Shown here in pieces: positions 11,941 through 23,990 of a stretch of DNA of 64,000 bases (position 1 is the first letter of the stretch; every line of letters starts with the position of its first letter). Below the pieces are notes generated by a model, which searched no databases, was not told where the DNA came from, and worked only from the letters and a program-made list of their open reading frames with translations. Source of the DNA: Ziziphus jujuba (lineage: Eukaryota; Streptophyta; Magnoliopsida; Rosales; Rhamnaceae). The translations under genes and the position numbers were made by a program. The DNA lies in assembly GCF_031755915.1 (NCBI RefSeq), contig NC_083387.1:4678501-4742500 (forward strand), read 5' to 3'.

Positions 11941-13540
11941 GTTTTTATAGTTTAATTTTATAGTTACAATATGTTTTCTTAGACTAGATGATCTATAGGA
12001 TAACATAGTTTTGTTTTATATTAAACATTGTTTTGTAATTTCAATCCTAAATTATTTCAAAGTTGAAACAGAATAATAATAGCTAAGGATGATGTTATAA
12101 AAACTATAAATATAAAAGATTAAACATTGTTATATAGGCAATTTTATAATTTATAAAAGAAATCAAAACAAGCACAGAATCTTAGAATACAAAGATCGAA
12201 AAGGCATAATTTACCCCAAAAATAAAAATAAAAAAATAAAAAAAGATAGGAAAACAATATGGAGTGGATACAAGCATTTGGAGTAATATATGCAATATTT
12301 TTTCTGGGGGGTCAAATTACATGTAGTCTAGAAGTTGAAGCAACTTCAATTCTGTCCTAATGACGACATTATAAGATCACAATGAAAATGATAAATAGGT
12401 TGATGATTGAACAATCATATGTAAGCATAAAGTTCCATTGTCAAAACTAAATAGGAATCAATGTTGCTCTAGACTTTGTTTTCCAAGAAAATCTTTATAT
12501 AAAAGTTTTTGATGTAGTTTGAATAGCAGGCAATTGTTCAAACATCTTTATATAAAAGAAGACAAGAAAGAAGTGAACACACTTTGCTTTAGAATGTGTA
12601 GTTCAAACAACGCAAAAAGTTAAGCCCCTCTTCTTCCTTGCCGCAGTTTCCTTCTTCAAGGAGATGAATATTTATTTATTATTATTTTTATTATTTTTTT
12701 ATTTTTTACATGTTTGAAACTGTGACAAATTGTGTTCCCTTTGGGCATTGATAGTGCTGAGATTTCTTCCAGTTTGTTTACTTTATTATTCTTCTTCTAT
12801 ACCCAAACAATTTGGCATGAATTTATATATATATATATATATATAAATATATACATTTGTTTATCTATAGAATACAGGATTTATAATTGAGCACTGTCAG
12901 ATAAAATAGTGAATTTGGTCAAGGTTGGGCTATTGGACTAAGCATATACAAAGAGAAAATATAAAAGAAAGCATGAAGGGGGCCATTGGCCAAAGTCTTT
13001 TTTCTGGGGCTTATAAAATGCTATAACATATTTTGACTGTTGAAACATTTATGCTCACACATGTGCAATCCAAGCCATCCGATAATGGGGACCAGCAACA
13101 AGTTGGAGGGGAAGTAAGTAATTGAAATGCCACTGAAATTAAAAGAAAATATTAGCATTAATATTAATAAATAGGAGAAAGATAGAAAAGTATACAAATA
13201 TTATATATATATACATATATATATACACCTATGTAGTTGAAAAGTTTGGTAATATGATTTAAGATCATTGAGCTGTGTGCTGCGTGTTAGTTTGAAAAAC
13301 ACCAAACAATATTTGTATGCTTTTGGAGAGCTTTTGTATACTTCACTAAAGTTCATAATATGATTCTGTCTTCTCAATGTTGAGAAAGGTTAAGCCCATC
13401 AACATGTTTCTCTATGCCTCTCAATTATCCATAACCACCGTAGCCTCTTCTTGCTCTTCTTCTTCTTCTTTGTGTTTTTTTAATGGTGATCATGCCATTT
13501 TATGAATCTATAACTAGGCTATGATATTGTAATTTTTATA

Positions 13541-13572
<32 letters not shown>

Positions 13573-16500
13573 GGGGGGAGAAAGGGTAGTTTTGGCAAAT
13601 GCACATTATAATTGTTGCAGTCATGGAGGTAAGACAACTACAATTAGTTTGTTTGATAGAGAGAATATTGGACTGTAAATTAAATTTCTACTTCTAACCA
13701 CAATTTTAGATGATTAAGCAGTTCGGAAATTTAATTCATAAATGGATTATTAATATATTCATATTACAATTCAGTCAAACATTTTAACAAAATAAACTAG
13801 AATAATTTGATCCAAAAAAAAAGAAAAAACAAGAATAATAATTGGATCGATCACTTTTTTTATTTTTTTGGGAATGAAATCGCTATCTTCTTAAAAAAAA
13901 TGCCCATTCCGTCATTTCCATTTTTGGGATATTACACATTTCAATGAGCTTTCTTTCTTCTCTAATGGATCCACGTTGGACAAATTAAATTGGGCCACAC
14001 AGGTAAGCTTTTAGGCCCAATTAGAAAATACTTTTGGGTTCTGAGTTAGAAATTCATATTCTCACCTGTTCCCCAAAAGGAAAGAAGAAGTAAAGTAGAG
14101 CTTTTCATTTTTTATTTAATTTTTTTATATCATCCTAAAATAAATAATAAATATAATAAACAGAAATAATAATTTTTATTAAATAAAAATAATTCATAAT
14201 TTCATGCTATGATGCTCTAGCATTTCTAATAGTTAAAGTTTATTCTTTTAGTATTTTTACATGCAAAATTAATAATTAAACAACTACAATCAAATTATTT
14301 TGTCATTTTTTTGGTTCAATAGATGCTATTGTCCATCCATCCATTTAAACGATAAGACATTATAAAGGTGAGAGTGTTTATACGCTGTATGTATTCAAGA
14401 AACAACCACACCACCATTGTAGTTTTATAGGAGGAAAAAAAGAGAAAAAAAAGATAACTTTGTTTCTAATTTTTCTTGGAAAATTAAAATATCATTTAAA
14501 GATATTAGTTGCTAGTTAATAAAAAATCTAAAATAATAAAAAGGGTCCTTTTTTTTTTTTTTGGTGGTTATTTTTCAATTTTTTAACACTATTTTAAATA
14601 TTTTTTTGAAAAATCAAGAAGAAAATTAAAAATGTTAGGGGCGCCTGACCAAATGGGAGACGTTGTGGTATTGCACATTAGGCCCAAACCTTAGGCCGAC
14701 CTTGGGTAAAAAAGAAGAAAAGTAGAGCTCCCCAAAATATAAACAAAAATAAAAAATGGAGTAATGAATGCACACCCTTAAAATAAACAGTAATTTAAAA
14801 TAAATTCTAAAAACATTTACATTTCTATTTCTCAGCTCATCTTTGCAAGGCCAAACTATTGTTTACTAAAATAATGATTTCCAATTTGAATCTCCACACC
14901 AATAATATTTGAAAGAAAAGAAAAAAAAAAGAAAAAGGAAATAATCATAGAGATTTAAATTGTACACTTGATTTAAATATCAAAGATCATAATACAAGAT
15001 AGATAAATATTGTATATATTAAGAGTGGAAGTAATTTGATTTCAGATTAGTCATTTTGCCTTCCTCTTTACATGGCTGTTAAATTACTACTAGACCATTG
15101 CAGTCTAATATATAACTGGAAAACATATGATAATTAGCTAACAACACAAGCATTCCAATTCAAGAAAACTGGCCTTCACCTGCATAACATATAAACTTTT
15201 ACAAATTAAACATGTTAAGAAAATCATGTGCACTAATTAAAATGATAGTTTTGTATAATCTGAATACTAGCTAACATGTAGGTTAATCCTTTTAGAGCTG
15301 TAATTTTTATAGAATTAACTACCTTTTTTCTTTTAAATCTTTCGAAAACATTATTCTGATTCCTGATGATAATCAAGCAATCTAATTAAGCACTCTATAT
15401 ATATATATATATATATATATATCTGAAAACAAGCATGCATGGTTCATGATTAAAGTGTGTTTTGCGCCCATGAAACAGACCAAACATTTTGTGATGTATA
15501 CATCATGTTTTTCCCACATGCTTTAGAAGCAGACATGCATATATATAAAAACATTACATTTTAGAATCCCAATTCATATACAATATATATTTATATATAT
15601 ATATATATATATAGATAGATAGACTGCATGCAGTTGCTAGGGCTTTAGGCAAAGATGAAATCTTTGTAACATATATCCAAATGATATGTACAAATAAACA
15701 AATGGACACTTGAAACGTCAAAGCAAAAAAGAATTAAACCGTCTTTTTGTTCTAGAAAACACAAAATATGGTCATTTGAAGAACAATACCATGTTTTCAT
15801 TTTTAAACTAGCGAACACTTTAAAGTATATGGACAAACTATAGGGCCTAGTTTTTTTATCAACATTACAATATACAGTTTTCACAGGGGCTATAACTAAA
15901 ACAGATTTTCATATTACTTACACATGCATAATTTGTAGTCCTATCTAAGAATTTTAATCAGATGAACACTAGAGCAAAGCTCTATTTCAAGCAATAACAA
16001 AGGCTGTAGAAGTATAAAGCTAGCTACCTTCTTACCATTCAATTAAACTGCATATATAGATATATCTTGTAGAATATTGTGTGACTGGAAAAACACACAC
16101 AAAACACTTGCATATATGTGTCTAATGTTCCGAATCTAGGTTGTAGTGACCCAAATGCAAGACAACAAACTCTTTTGAAAACAAAAAGTAACAATTGCAT
16201 GACTCTTATTTCTGGTTTCCAAACTTATATCTATGCTTAATTACCAGGAAAAAAGAAAGATAGTTGATATAGCAATAATCATAGACAGCAGAGAGCAAGT
16301 CTACGTATACATATACAAATATATATAAATATATATATATATATATATCTGCACTGGATCTCTAGTTATGCTTTTGAACTTCTAAGTCCATAGGTCCTAA
16401 TTAATTTGCTTGAGAGAGTTCAAAACTTATAAGAGGCAAAATCGAATATATATAGTTAAGGACATTAATTTGTTAATTAGTATGCAACACATTACGATAT

Positions 16501-16709
16501 GTGGCAAAAGAAAAGTAGCTAGACAAAAAAAGGCAGTAGAAACTCTTTTAAGTTAAATAAGGTACTCAAGATTTTAGGTCTTACTGCTAGATCAATTCAA
16601 AAAGATATGATATTAATTCTCCAGTTTTGAAGAGAGACTTTTAGGGTATTATTCCACTCTTTCTACGGTCTACACTAAGATTAAAGAAAGAAAAATAGGG
16701 TGGATGATA

Positions 16710-16736
16710 GGGGGGGGGGGGGGGGGGGGGGGGGGG
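16710..16736. repeat. Run of 27 consecutive G
   Basis: An uninterrupted G tract on the plus strand, C on the transcribed sense of the neighbouring LBD gene. It begins about 130 bp past that gene's stop codon, so it may lie in its 3' UTR. Such a tract in roughly 70 percent AT DNA can form a G-quadruplex and is prone to length error in sequencing. Confidence 0.85.
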
Positions 16737-16865
16737 TTTCCATTTGTATAAACATTCCTAGCTAGGGTTTCTAAACTTATTCCTAGCAACAAAAAGTGCA
16801 AGCTTCAAAGTATCCAAAATCTTCTTTCACCGACCGATATTACAGAACTCTTGCACTGAAAGCCC

Positions 16866-17727
16866 TTATGAATGCTGATTAATATAGCCGAAAGCCATGG
16901 ATTGAAGTTCATCTGCTTCCTGAAAACTGCAATATTGCCTGTTGTTCATTTGCATGTCGAAACAAGAAACCTCCTCAAAGCTTCTATATGAGGCATTTTC
17001 GTCTGGGATTTTCACTGAGTTTTCATAATTAATCTCCATAGAATTTGGATTTATAACCCCGTTTCCATGATATGTCATGGTGGCAGAGTTAGCGGCGAGA
17101 TTAGGATTGAATTGTGGCACAGTTTCTTTGTTTTCCGGCTCAAACCAATCTTGTGGTGCCTGAGAAAAAGGAAGCTTCCCATAGAGTACTTTTCCATTAG
17201 GGTTTGCAAAAGCAGAGCCACTAGAAAAGCTTTGAGCTGCTTGTTCTTTCATGGAAGCCAATTGAGCTTGCAGGCTTACAACCTGATATATATATATATA
17301 TATATAGATGTATATATATATATATATATAAAAGAGCTTAAAAGTCAATTAAGAATAAATAGTAGATCAAGAATTAGGGTTTGGATTCATTAATTAGTTA
17401 GTCAACAATAATATTTCTTCATATCAGGGTCATAAAAGGTATACAAACCTGCTGTTGGAGGGCGAAAATATGAGAAACACATCCATAAATGGGATCTTGA
17501 AGCCTAGCTTGAGCTTCATAAGAGATTGTGACCGCGGCTTCGCAACGATCACTCACCGGAAGATGAGCAAGCAATTTCGACACATTGCTTGCGCCAAAAA
17601 CCTTGTGGATTGCAGCAAAATGGTTAACACCCTGGTCATGGCAAAAATAAGGTGCAAAAATACAACCCTTTACACATTTTCTCCTCAAGAACTTGCAGGC
17701 TCCGCAAGGAGAACCAGAACCGGTCAT
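16866..17727 (-). CDS. LBD: LOB-domain (LBD) transcription factor, class I, U2 paralogue
   Basis: Two coding exons, 17449-17727 (93 codons) and 16866-17282 (138 codons plus stop), with a 166-bp intron, give 231 residues. The LOB domain is complete: CX2CX6CX3C at residues 8-22, the GAS block [18 protein letters not shown], and heptad leucines 90, 97 and 101 followed by Ala108. The intron falls after the same QQQ as in the U1 gene. The domain is close to the U1 copy, while the C-terminal half has diverged, sharing mainly QLAS-KEQ, the W-F-Q/E-EN, VPQF-PNL, PDEN-SY and final QHS/QQYS motifs. It is probably a nuclear factor of the LBD16/17/29 group. The first in-frame ATG is 17727. A separate upstream ATG opens a short uORF. 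The intron's 3' end is almost pure TA repeat up to the acceptor. Confidence 0.92.
17284..17330. repeat. TA microsatellite filling the 3' half of the LBD paralogue intron
   Basis: On the plus strand, runs of TA at about 17286-17306 and 17311-17330 are split by GATG. In the transcript they form the 3' half of the intron and run directly into the terminal CAG of the splice acceptor, so no ordinary pyrimidine-rich tract is present. Plant introns tolerate AU-rich 3' ends, so splicing is expected to work. Confidence 0.8.
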
Positions 17728-17778
17728 TCTTGATGATATTTCTGGGTTTAATTTGATGGTTTTTTTTTTTTTTTTTTT

Positions 17779-17817
17779 TTAAAAGCTTTCTATTTTTCTC
17801 AGCTTTGTGCAAAGCAT
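17779..17817 (-). other. Upstream ORF in the leader of the LBD paralogue
   Basis: Twelve codons plus TAA (peptide MLCTKLRKIESF). It starts at the ATG homologous to the 7490 ATG of the U1 gene, beginning ATGCT in both, and ends just before a long A run (T on the plus strand, about 17759-17780) in the leader. If the transcript begins in the conserved promoter block, this is the first AUG and could lower translation of the main frame. Confidence 0.45.
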
Positions 17818-17828
17818 TATCACCAATG

Positions 17829-17925
17829 TTTATAAACACTAGAGGGCAAGAAAGATGGATGATATAAAATTGATTACTTAATTACATAAGGTTCCCTTAA
17901 TGGGGTACAGATTTCATTATTATTA
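17829..17925 (-). promoter_or_regulatory. Promoter/5' leader of the LBD paralogue
   Basis: Counterpart of 7499-7600, with the same order of conserved words. The TATATAA of U1 is changed to TATGTAA here. A minus-strand TTTTATAT at about 17857-17865 could serve as TATA box instead. Confidence 0.5.
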
Positions 17926-18477
17926 TTATTGTTATTTTCTCTTTATGGTATGACCCCTTTCACCATCCATTTTTTTTTTCGTTTTTTAAATTTTAATTTG
18001 TATTTTGATATGAGATTCCATTTTAACATCCTTATACGACAAAACAACTATCACAAAAACCAAACCCCATTAATTCTATTTGCTTCCTTTTATATGATTG
18101 GATTTTCAAATGGGCTCTGATCTGGGTTTGAATATATATATATATATATATATATTTGATCCTTGTATCTATAGTTCATCATGTGATAACTGCAGCTATA
18201 TTTACAGGTTGAATGAACAGTACTAGAAGAAATATTGATTTGATGGGTCAAATTAATAATTATGCTAAGGATATAAGGCCTCGTTCAGGTTTCTGTGAAT
18301 TGTAATAATGATTTGTTAATTAGTTAATTCATTGAATTATTTGAAGGCCTAACTATTACATCTTAAAAAAATAAATAAATAAATAAATAAAAACAAAAAC
18401 TATTGCATCTAGATAACATCTATATCTAGACTGCTTTAGTAAAGTAGCCACGTTTATAACCAAAATCTTCAACTATC

Positions 18478-18574
18478 ATATTTTACCGACTTTTTTTTCG
18501 GTAATTATATGATATTTTGCCGACTTTTCTTTTTTTTTTTTTTTTTTTTTTGGTAAAAGATATTTTACCGACTT
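18478..18574. repeat. Three short direct repeats (ATATTTTACCGACTT type)
   Basis: The 15-mer occurs at 18478-18492, 18512-18526 (one mismatch, G for A) and 18560-18574, separated by T-rich DNA. The first also pairs with a nearby CGGTAA to make a small hairpin. Possibly footprints of a small inserted element; origin unknown. Confidence 0.6.
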
Positions 18575-20720
18575 ATATATATCTATATATATATATATAT
18601 ATATCAAGTATATTACATTCTATGAACACGCTTTCATCGTGGAAGAAAAAAAAGAAAAAGAAACGCTCAATACGTACCTTGCGAACTGGCTATTTACTTT
18701 TCTTTTCTGTTCTTCTTTTTTTGTTTTTGTTTTTTAACCTAATCTTTTGGTGGGTGTGTTTCTTGAGAATCTGGGAGCAAATATCGAAGTTTTATGTATT
18801 GGGATTGAAGGAATATATATTTATATATTTGAGAAAAGCTAGTGATATTAATTACATTTCTATTTTATTTCATTTGATGTACAAAATTGAATTGCAAAAG
18901 CATTTACATGATCAGCAAGACTTTGTTAGACTCAGAACCGGAAAGACAGTCCTTTATTTAATAAGGGAAAATATTAAATAAACAACAAAATCATATTCTT
19001 ATCCAATTAGTAATAAAAACTCATCTCATCCTAAATTAATTTATATATTGTCCCATCTCATTTTAAAGAAAAAAAAAAAAAAAAAAAACTTGACTTGGTT
19101 CCTCCTTTGAAGATCTTAAGGGCGCACTCTTATATTGTCTTAGTGCATCCTAGTTGACAAAGAAGGAAGCACCTCTCCTTACCAATATGCTTTACGTCTA
19201 GCTATGGATCTTATTTTTTATTTCTTCATTTTTCCTTTTTTTTTTTCTATTAATTTTTTAAAGAAATTTCAATGATATTTTTTTCATAAATTAATTAACA
19301 AATAATAACTTCCCTATAGATTTAAAAAAAAAAAAAAAAAAAAAGAGTAATAACTGTAAGTACCCCATAAAAAATGTTCCATCAAAATAGCCCAATAGCT
19401 TCATTAGTAAAATAATTGGGGGGAAAAAAAAAAATCAAAGTCAGCCTAAATAAATCAGAAAATCAGGGAAAACACTGTTACTAGAGATAAAAATTTGTTT
19501 GTACCCCGAAGATGTATTTGTACTGCCACGTTGAGTCCAGGTCAGACAATAAGTCAAAACTATTTTTGCTGACCCAATTAACCTGTCTAGAGGCTCCGGG
19601 TAACATATTCAAGTACCCCATCTATTGATCATGAAGCAATATCTGGGGGTACTTAATGAACAATCAGGAATTAATTAATGAATGGGATCAATTTAAGATT
19701 TGATTAATTATAATTAATTAATGGTAAGAAACATAATGTAGTTGAGTGTGATTAATGGATCCATAATAGTGATTTAATTAATTAAGTAGAGGTTACGAAA
19801 ACGTAAAAGAAGCATGAGAGACATATATATATATATATATATATATATAGAAAGATTGGCATATATTCCCATAAACGAATGAAACAAAAAATAATGACAC
19901 TGAAATACAACTCTCTAAAGCAAGTGAAGCACAGATAGGATTTGGGATAGAAAATTAAAAATACATATTATCCCTTTTAGTACTACTCTTTCATTAGTTT
20001 AAGTTTTGCAAGTCACGGTTTGTCGAGCAATACTGTATTTTAGTCTTTAACTAATCTTATAAATAACACTAAATCACTTCCCTTTGTCACCCTTAGCTAC
20101 CAACATCTAGTCTTTGTAAAATTGTGCACTCTGGCCCCACTTCCCTAACCTAATAATGACACCCCAACTTAAACCTTCCACTCTCTCTCTTTTTTTTCTC
20201 TAAGACAATCCTATTTTAGTTTACAATAAATTTGTTGTAGTATTTCTGTTTAATAGTTAATTAAGGCATTATAAGAGATTGGTTAAATTAAGGGATTTGG
20301 TAATAGGCTAATAGCCAGCTTATAATGGTTATGTAGCGACACATTTGTCCAAAAACCAAAACTGAATTCTAAAATTGTACTAAAATTAAAAAAAAAAAGC
20401 AATATTTTGAAATAGTATTCAGTTAAAATTGGTGGCTTGTGTCCCTTCGGAAACAATTAGTGACTTTCTCAAACAATAATCCTCAATTTAAATCTTCATC
20501 CCTCCAAAATAATCATAAAAAATGGCTTATAATAAAACAAAGTCCAAAACCACTACCCATTCACATCGCCATATTAGGATGGCAAATAATTAAGCTAGCT
20601 ATACTGATGAAATTAAAATGATATTGGATAAAACATTTGGACGTATCAATTAAGAGGGGGATTAATTGTGCATGGCATGGGCCTCATTGGCATCCATTAT
20701 CCCACAATTTGGAAATGACA

Positions 20721-20800
20721 TCTCCACTCATGTGTGTATTGTTCGCCACTAAGCCAGGGAGAGAAGATATAGATCCTTGGAGACAAGAAGGCATGTTAAT
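20721..20800. promoter_or_regulatory. Conserved distal block with GAGACA core, U2
   Basis: Partner of 9871-9945. GAGACA at 20780-20785 sits in the same GGAGACAAGAAGG context, about 3 kb upstream of the U2 LBD start codon. The block ends close to the repeat junction at 20850. Confidence 0.4.
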
Positions 20801-23800
20801 CTAGGGATTCTTAATATATATATTTATGTACTTGCTAGTTGCTTTAATTTGGACAATAATGTTAGGATGACTCCAACTATTGTTTCAAAGACAAACACCC
20901 CTATCTCATCTATTTAAGCCTTTTTTTCTTTTACACTGATTTTTTAAAAAGAAAAAAAAAAAAAAAAAGAATCCCTTTTAATATGTATCTCAAATGTTAT
21001 TTAAAGCCTATTAATTTGGAATTTATTTTCAGAGTCCTCTAAGCATGTGGGAAAAAGTTCTAGCTGTCCGAACAAACTTACATTGCCTTCTTAAAAGTTT
21101 AATTTTTTTTTTTTTTTTTTTGATCTTTCATATATATATATATATATATTTATGATTGGCTGCTTGTACTTTTCCCGTCATATTTGTTGTATTTGGTATA
21201 TTAACATTTCACTCTGAAAACTTTATTTGAATCTCCTAAAGAATATAATTCCGTAGAATACTATTTTTCTGAACAATGCTCCTCGTTTGGGAACACAGAG
21301 AATTAAAACCAAACAAAGATATTGGTTTTGAAACAATGCATGCACTTTGATGTGTCTTTCTCTTTATTCTTTTCCTCTCTAATATGCACTTGCCTTATCG
21401 GCCGCTGGTTCATCATTCTCCAAACCCTTTAAAAACCCGGTGCTCCTCTTAAAATTTCTTTTTCATATACACATACACTTATATATTATATATAATATAA
21501 ATAATAGTACCAATGTACCATATACAAAAGAGTGGTCCCTGTGACTCAAAATCCAGTGCACCACTAATTTGATATATATCTTTAAATATTTAGCCAAAAA
21601 AAAAAAAATGCTTTCTTTAAATTATAAGAACTGTAAACCAGAAATTCCTAGCTATTTCTGCAATTGCCTATTAATTAATATGTGTCGTGTAGCAAAGCCA
21701 GTATACATTTTTAATGGCCGAAAAAGCAGATCACTCTCTCATGTATGTGCATGTCTTTTAGTTCATACATGCATGACCCACACCACCATATTGTTCACCA
21801 TCATAATAATTGTGCGAAGTGCAGCCCATGTTCTGTTTATACATACCATAAGATACACCCACCTTACATATATGAAGATTGAATAAGCAAATGGGCTTGG
21901 AATACGTGGCTCTCTACTCTTTTTATGAATTATAAGAGTGACAATATCTTAAATTTTATTCTTCCATATTTTTGGAGAAGAAAATAAGAAATTGAGACCT
22001 TTTTTTATTTATTTTTTATTTTTGTTATTATTGGTGATGAAGCATAGTATAGTTATGATCAATATGTCATGTCAAAATTTAATTGTTATCATTAAAATAT
22101 TAACTTTTTTATATTAAATCTTTAATAGTAAAAAAAAAAAAAAGCATTCTCAACTATTAATTGTCGTATTCAATAATAAAAACGATTATTAATGGTGATA
22201 AATAATTAAATTTATAGAAATTAATTATGAATTAAAGAAAATTGTTAATTCTCTATAAAATGATCTTGTCCTACTTGTGAATTACCAACCATGAATTCTA
22301 TTGGGCATAGTTTTTGCCTTTAAAATTTGACAATAACCACATGTTTTTATCTAATTCTTTACCAAATATAACTTGTAATTACTTTTATATCCTTGAATTT
22401 CCTATTGTTTTCCAATTCATCAGTAACGTACGGATAACATGAAAAAATCATTTAAAACATATCTCTATGGTAAAAAGTGTTCAATCAATTATTGCTCAAT
22501 TATTTGAGTTATTTTTTTATTTTTTTTAATAAAAATTAACAACATTGGTTCCCAAAAAAAAATTGTGTTAAAAGCATTGAACTCAGAATTATTGAATTAA
22601 TCTACCTTGATTTGATATTAAAATCAAACAGGCTTTAAATATAATGAAATTTAAATTATACTCTGCATCCAAGAAAGAAAATATCATGTCCATCCAAATG
22701 TTTATATATAGGAAATTTTTTTTACAAGGAAACAACAATATATATATATATATATATAAAGGACGTAAAATAAAGAAAGAAGAAAGTGAAGGAAAAGAAA
22801 AACGACAAAAGCAGAGACAGAGGCGTAAATATTCCTGGAGATTGCGGTGCACGTGCCCAATATGAAATCCAGGCACCAAATCGCAAATATGCCAAATTCA
22901 TTTTTGATGTTGACACGCCGCACGAGTGCTGCTATTTTCTTCACTTTTTTCTATTACATGCGGGTCCCACCTCTCCCATCCGCCACGTCACCATCCTGGA
23001 GCCTTAGCAAAGCGATAAAATAAGAGTCATTCTTCTCTTTTTTTTAAAAATATATATTATATTTTTTATTTTTTATAAAAATTTTGGGGAAAATGGCGTG
23101 CAAGCCACAAAAGTGTGAGTGACAACTTGGGAACTTGTAACTTACAAGACTCTGGTCAATATCTTCCAAATTATTACATGTATATGTTAATCATGTTGTG
23201 CTTAATTAATTGGGATTTTTATTTTTATTTTTTATTTTTCCTTTCTTATATAATCACTGGGCAGAGTTACATTATTTATAAGCATATGTCTTATTTTTCT
23301 CTTGTCAGTTTGTGAGATCGTCACCTACCACGCTCAGTTATGTAAGTAGATATTGAATTTCAATTCTATATGAATGATTTATAATTTTATAATGTGTGTG
23401 TGGTAGTAGAAGTTTGTCTCCCAGCTCAAAATCTCTCTGAAAAGCTTGAAAAATTAATAGAAAGAGAGGGGGAAAAAAAGTTTTGATACATTTGAATCTT
23501 ATTATCTTATGTGAATCAAATTTTTTAAAAAAATAATCAATAATTCAATCATTAATAACTTAAATTTTTGAAAAAAAACGTAATTCAATAGTATCCATTA
23601 TTCAATAATAATAAAAGTTTTATCCTTGAGTCCTAAACCGTTGTATCTTATCAACTTTGTGGTGAACAGAGAACATTTTATTTTTAGTTTTCTTCCCAAA
23701 GAAAAAAGAAGTTATATTGCATTATTTTGCGTGTCTTACTCGTCCTTTAGACAAAACAAAAGTTTTGGTAGAATTAGCCAAAATTTAAATATGAAATAAA

Positions 23801-23929
23801 ATATTACAATAGAATAGTACTATTTCTCTCGTATGAGCTTCGTATAGTTTAAAGAGGACATTGGCTAGTTTTGTTTAATAAAAGAAAGAAAATTAAATAT
23901 ATTATTAATGTTGGAAAAATGTGTTCCTC

Positions 23930-23990
23930 TATGACCAGTCAAGCCGACACCCTGGTAACATATGGGGCCAATGCACGTGTGTGGATGATT
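23930..23990. promoter_or_regulatory. Conserved ACGTG noncoding block, U1' copy
   Basis: Identical to 3080-3140, carried over by the recent duplication. Confidence 0.5.

Larger units (their letters stand above)
1..12543. repeat. 20.85-kb tandem repeat, copy A (U1 plus start of U2)
   Basis: Bases 1-12543 recur at 20851-33393, an exact offset of 20,850 bp, and every open frame in the first copy has an identical partner in the second. Homopolymers, the TA, GA and TG runs and the LBD gene are the same length in both. I noticed two substitutions: C at 4577 against T at 25427, and C at 10086 against T at 30936. The left end is not seen because the window begins inside the repeat. The right end is sharp, and the copies become unrelated after 12543/33393. 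The comparison was by eye, so a few further mismatches may have been missed. Confidence 0.97.
7601..16709. other. Long noncoding stretch between LBD copy A and LBD paralogue
   Basis: No gene is supported in about 9 kb. It includes the distal upstream region of LBD copy A, the diffuse U1/U2 boundary near 9.98 kb and the 3' flank of the U2 gene. Low-complexity tracts are frequent: T-run plus TG repeat at about 8830-8865, and TA repeats near 9834-9856, 12826-12843, 13539-13556, 15398-15421, 15587-15612 and 16329-16347. None of the short open frames resembles a known protein. I saw no transposon coding sequence or tRNA-like B box. Confidence 0.65.

Noticed and set aside
16866..17348. Reading the second LBD exon as starting at [12 protein letters not shown]
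   Set aside because: That N-terminus is the TA-repeat intron read through; the exon truly begins with VVSLQAQ after the CAG acceptor at 17283-17284.
19611..19654. AAGTACCCC/GGGGTACTT inverted repeat as terminal repeats of a transposon
   Set aside because: Arms of only 9 bp around a 26-bp loop and no target-site duplication seen; chance is likely.
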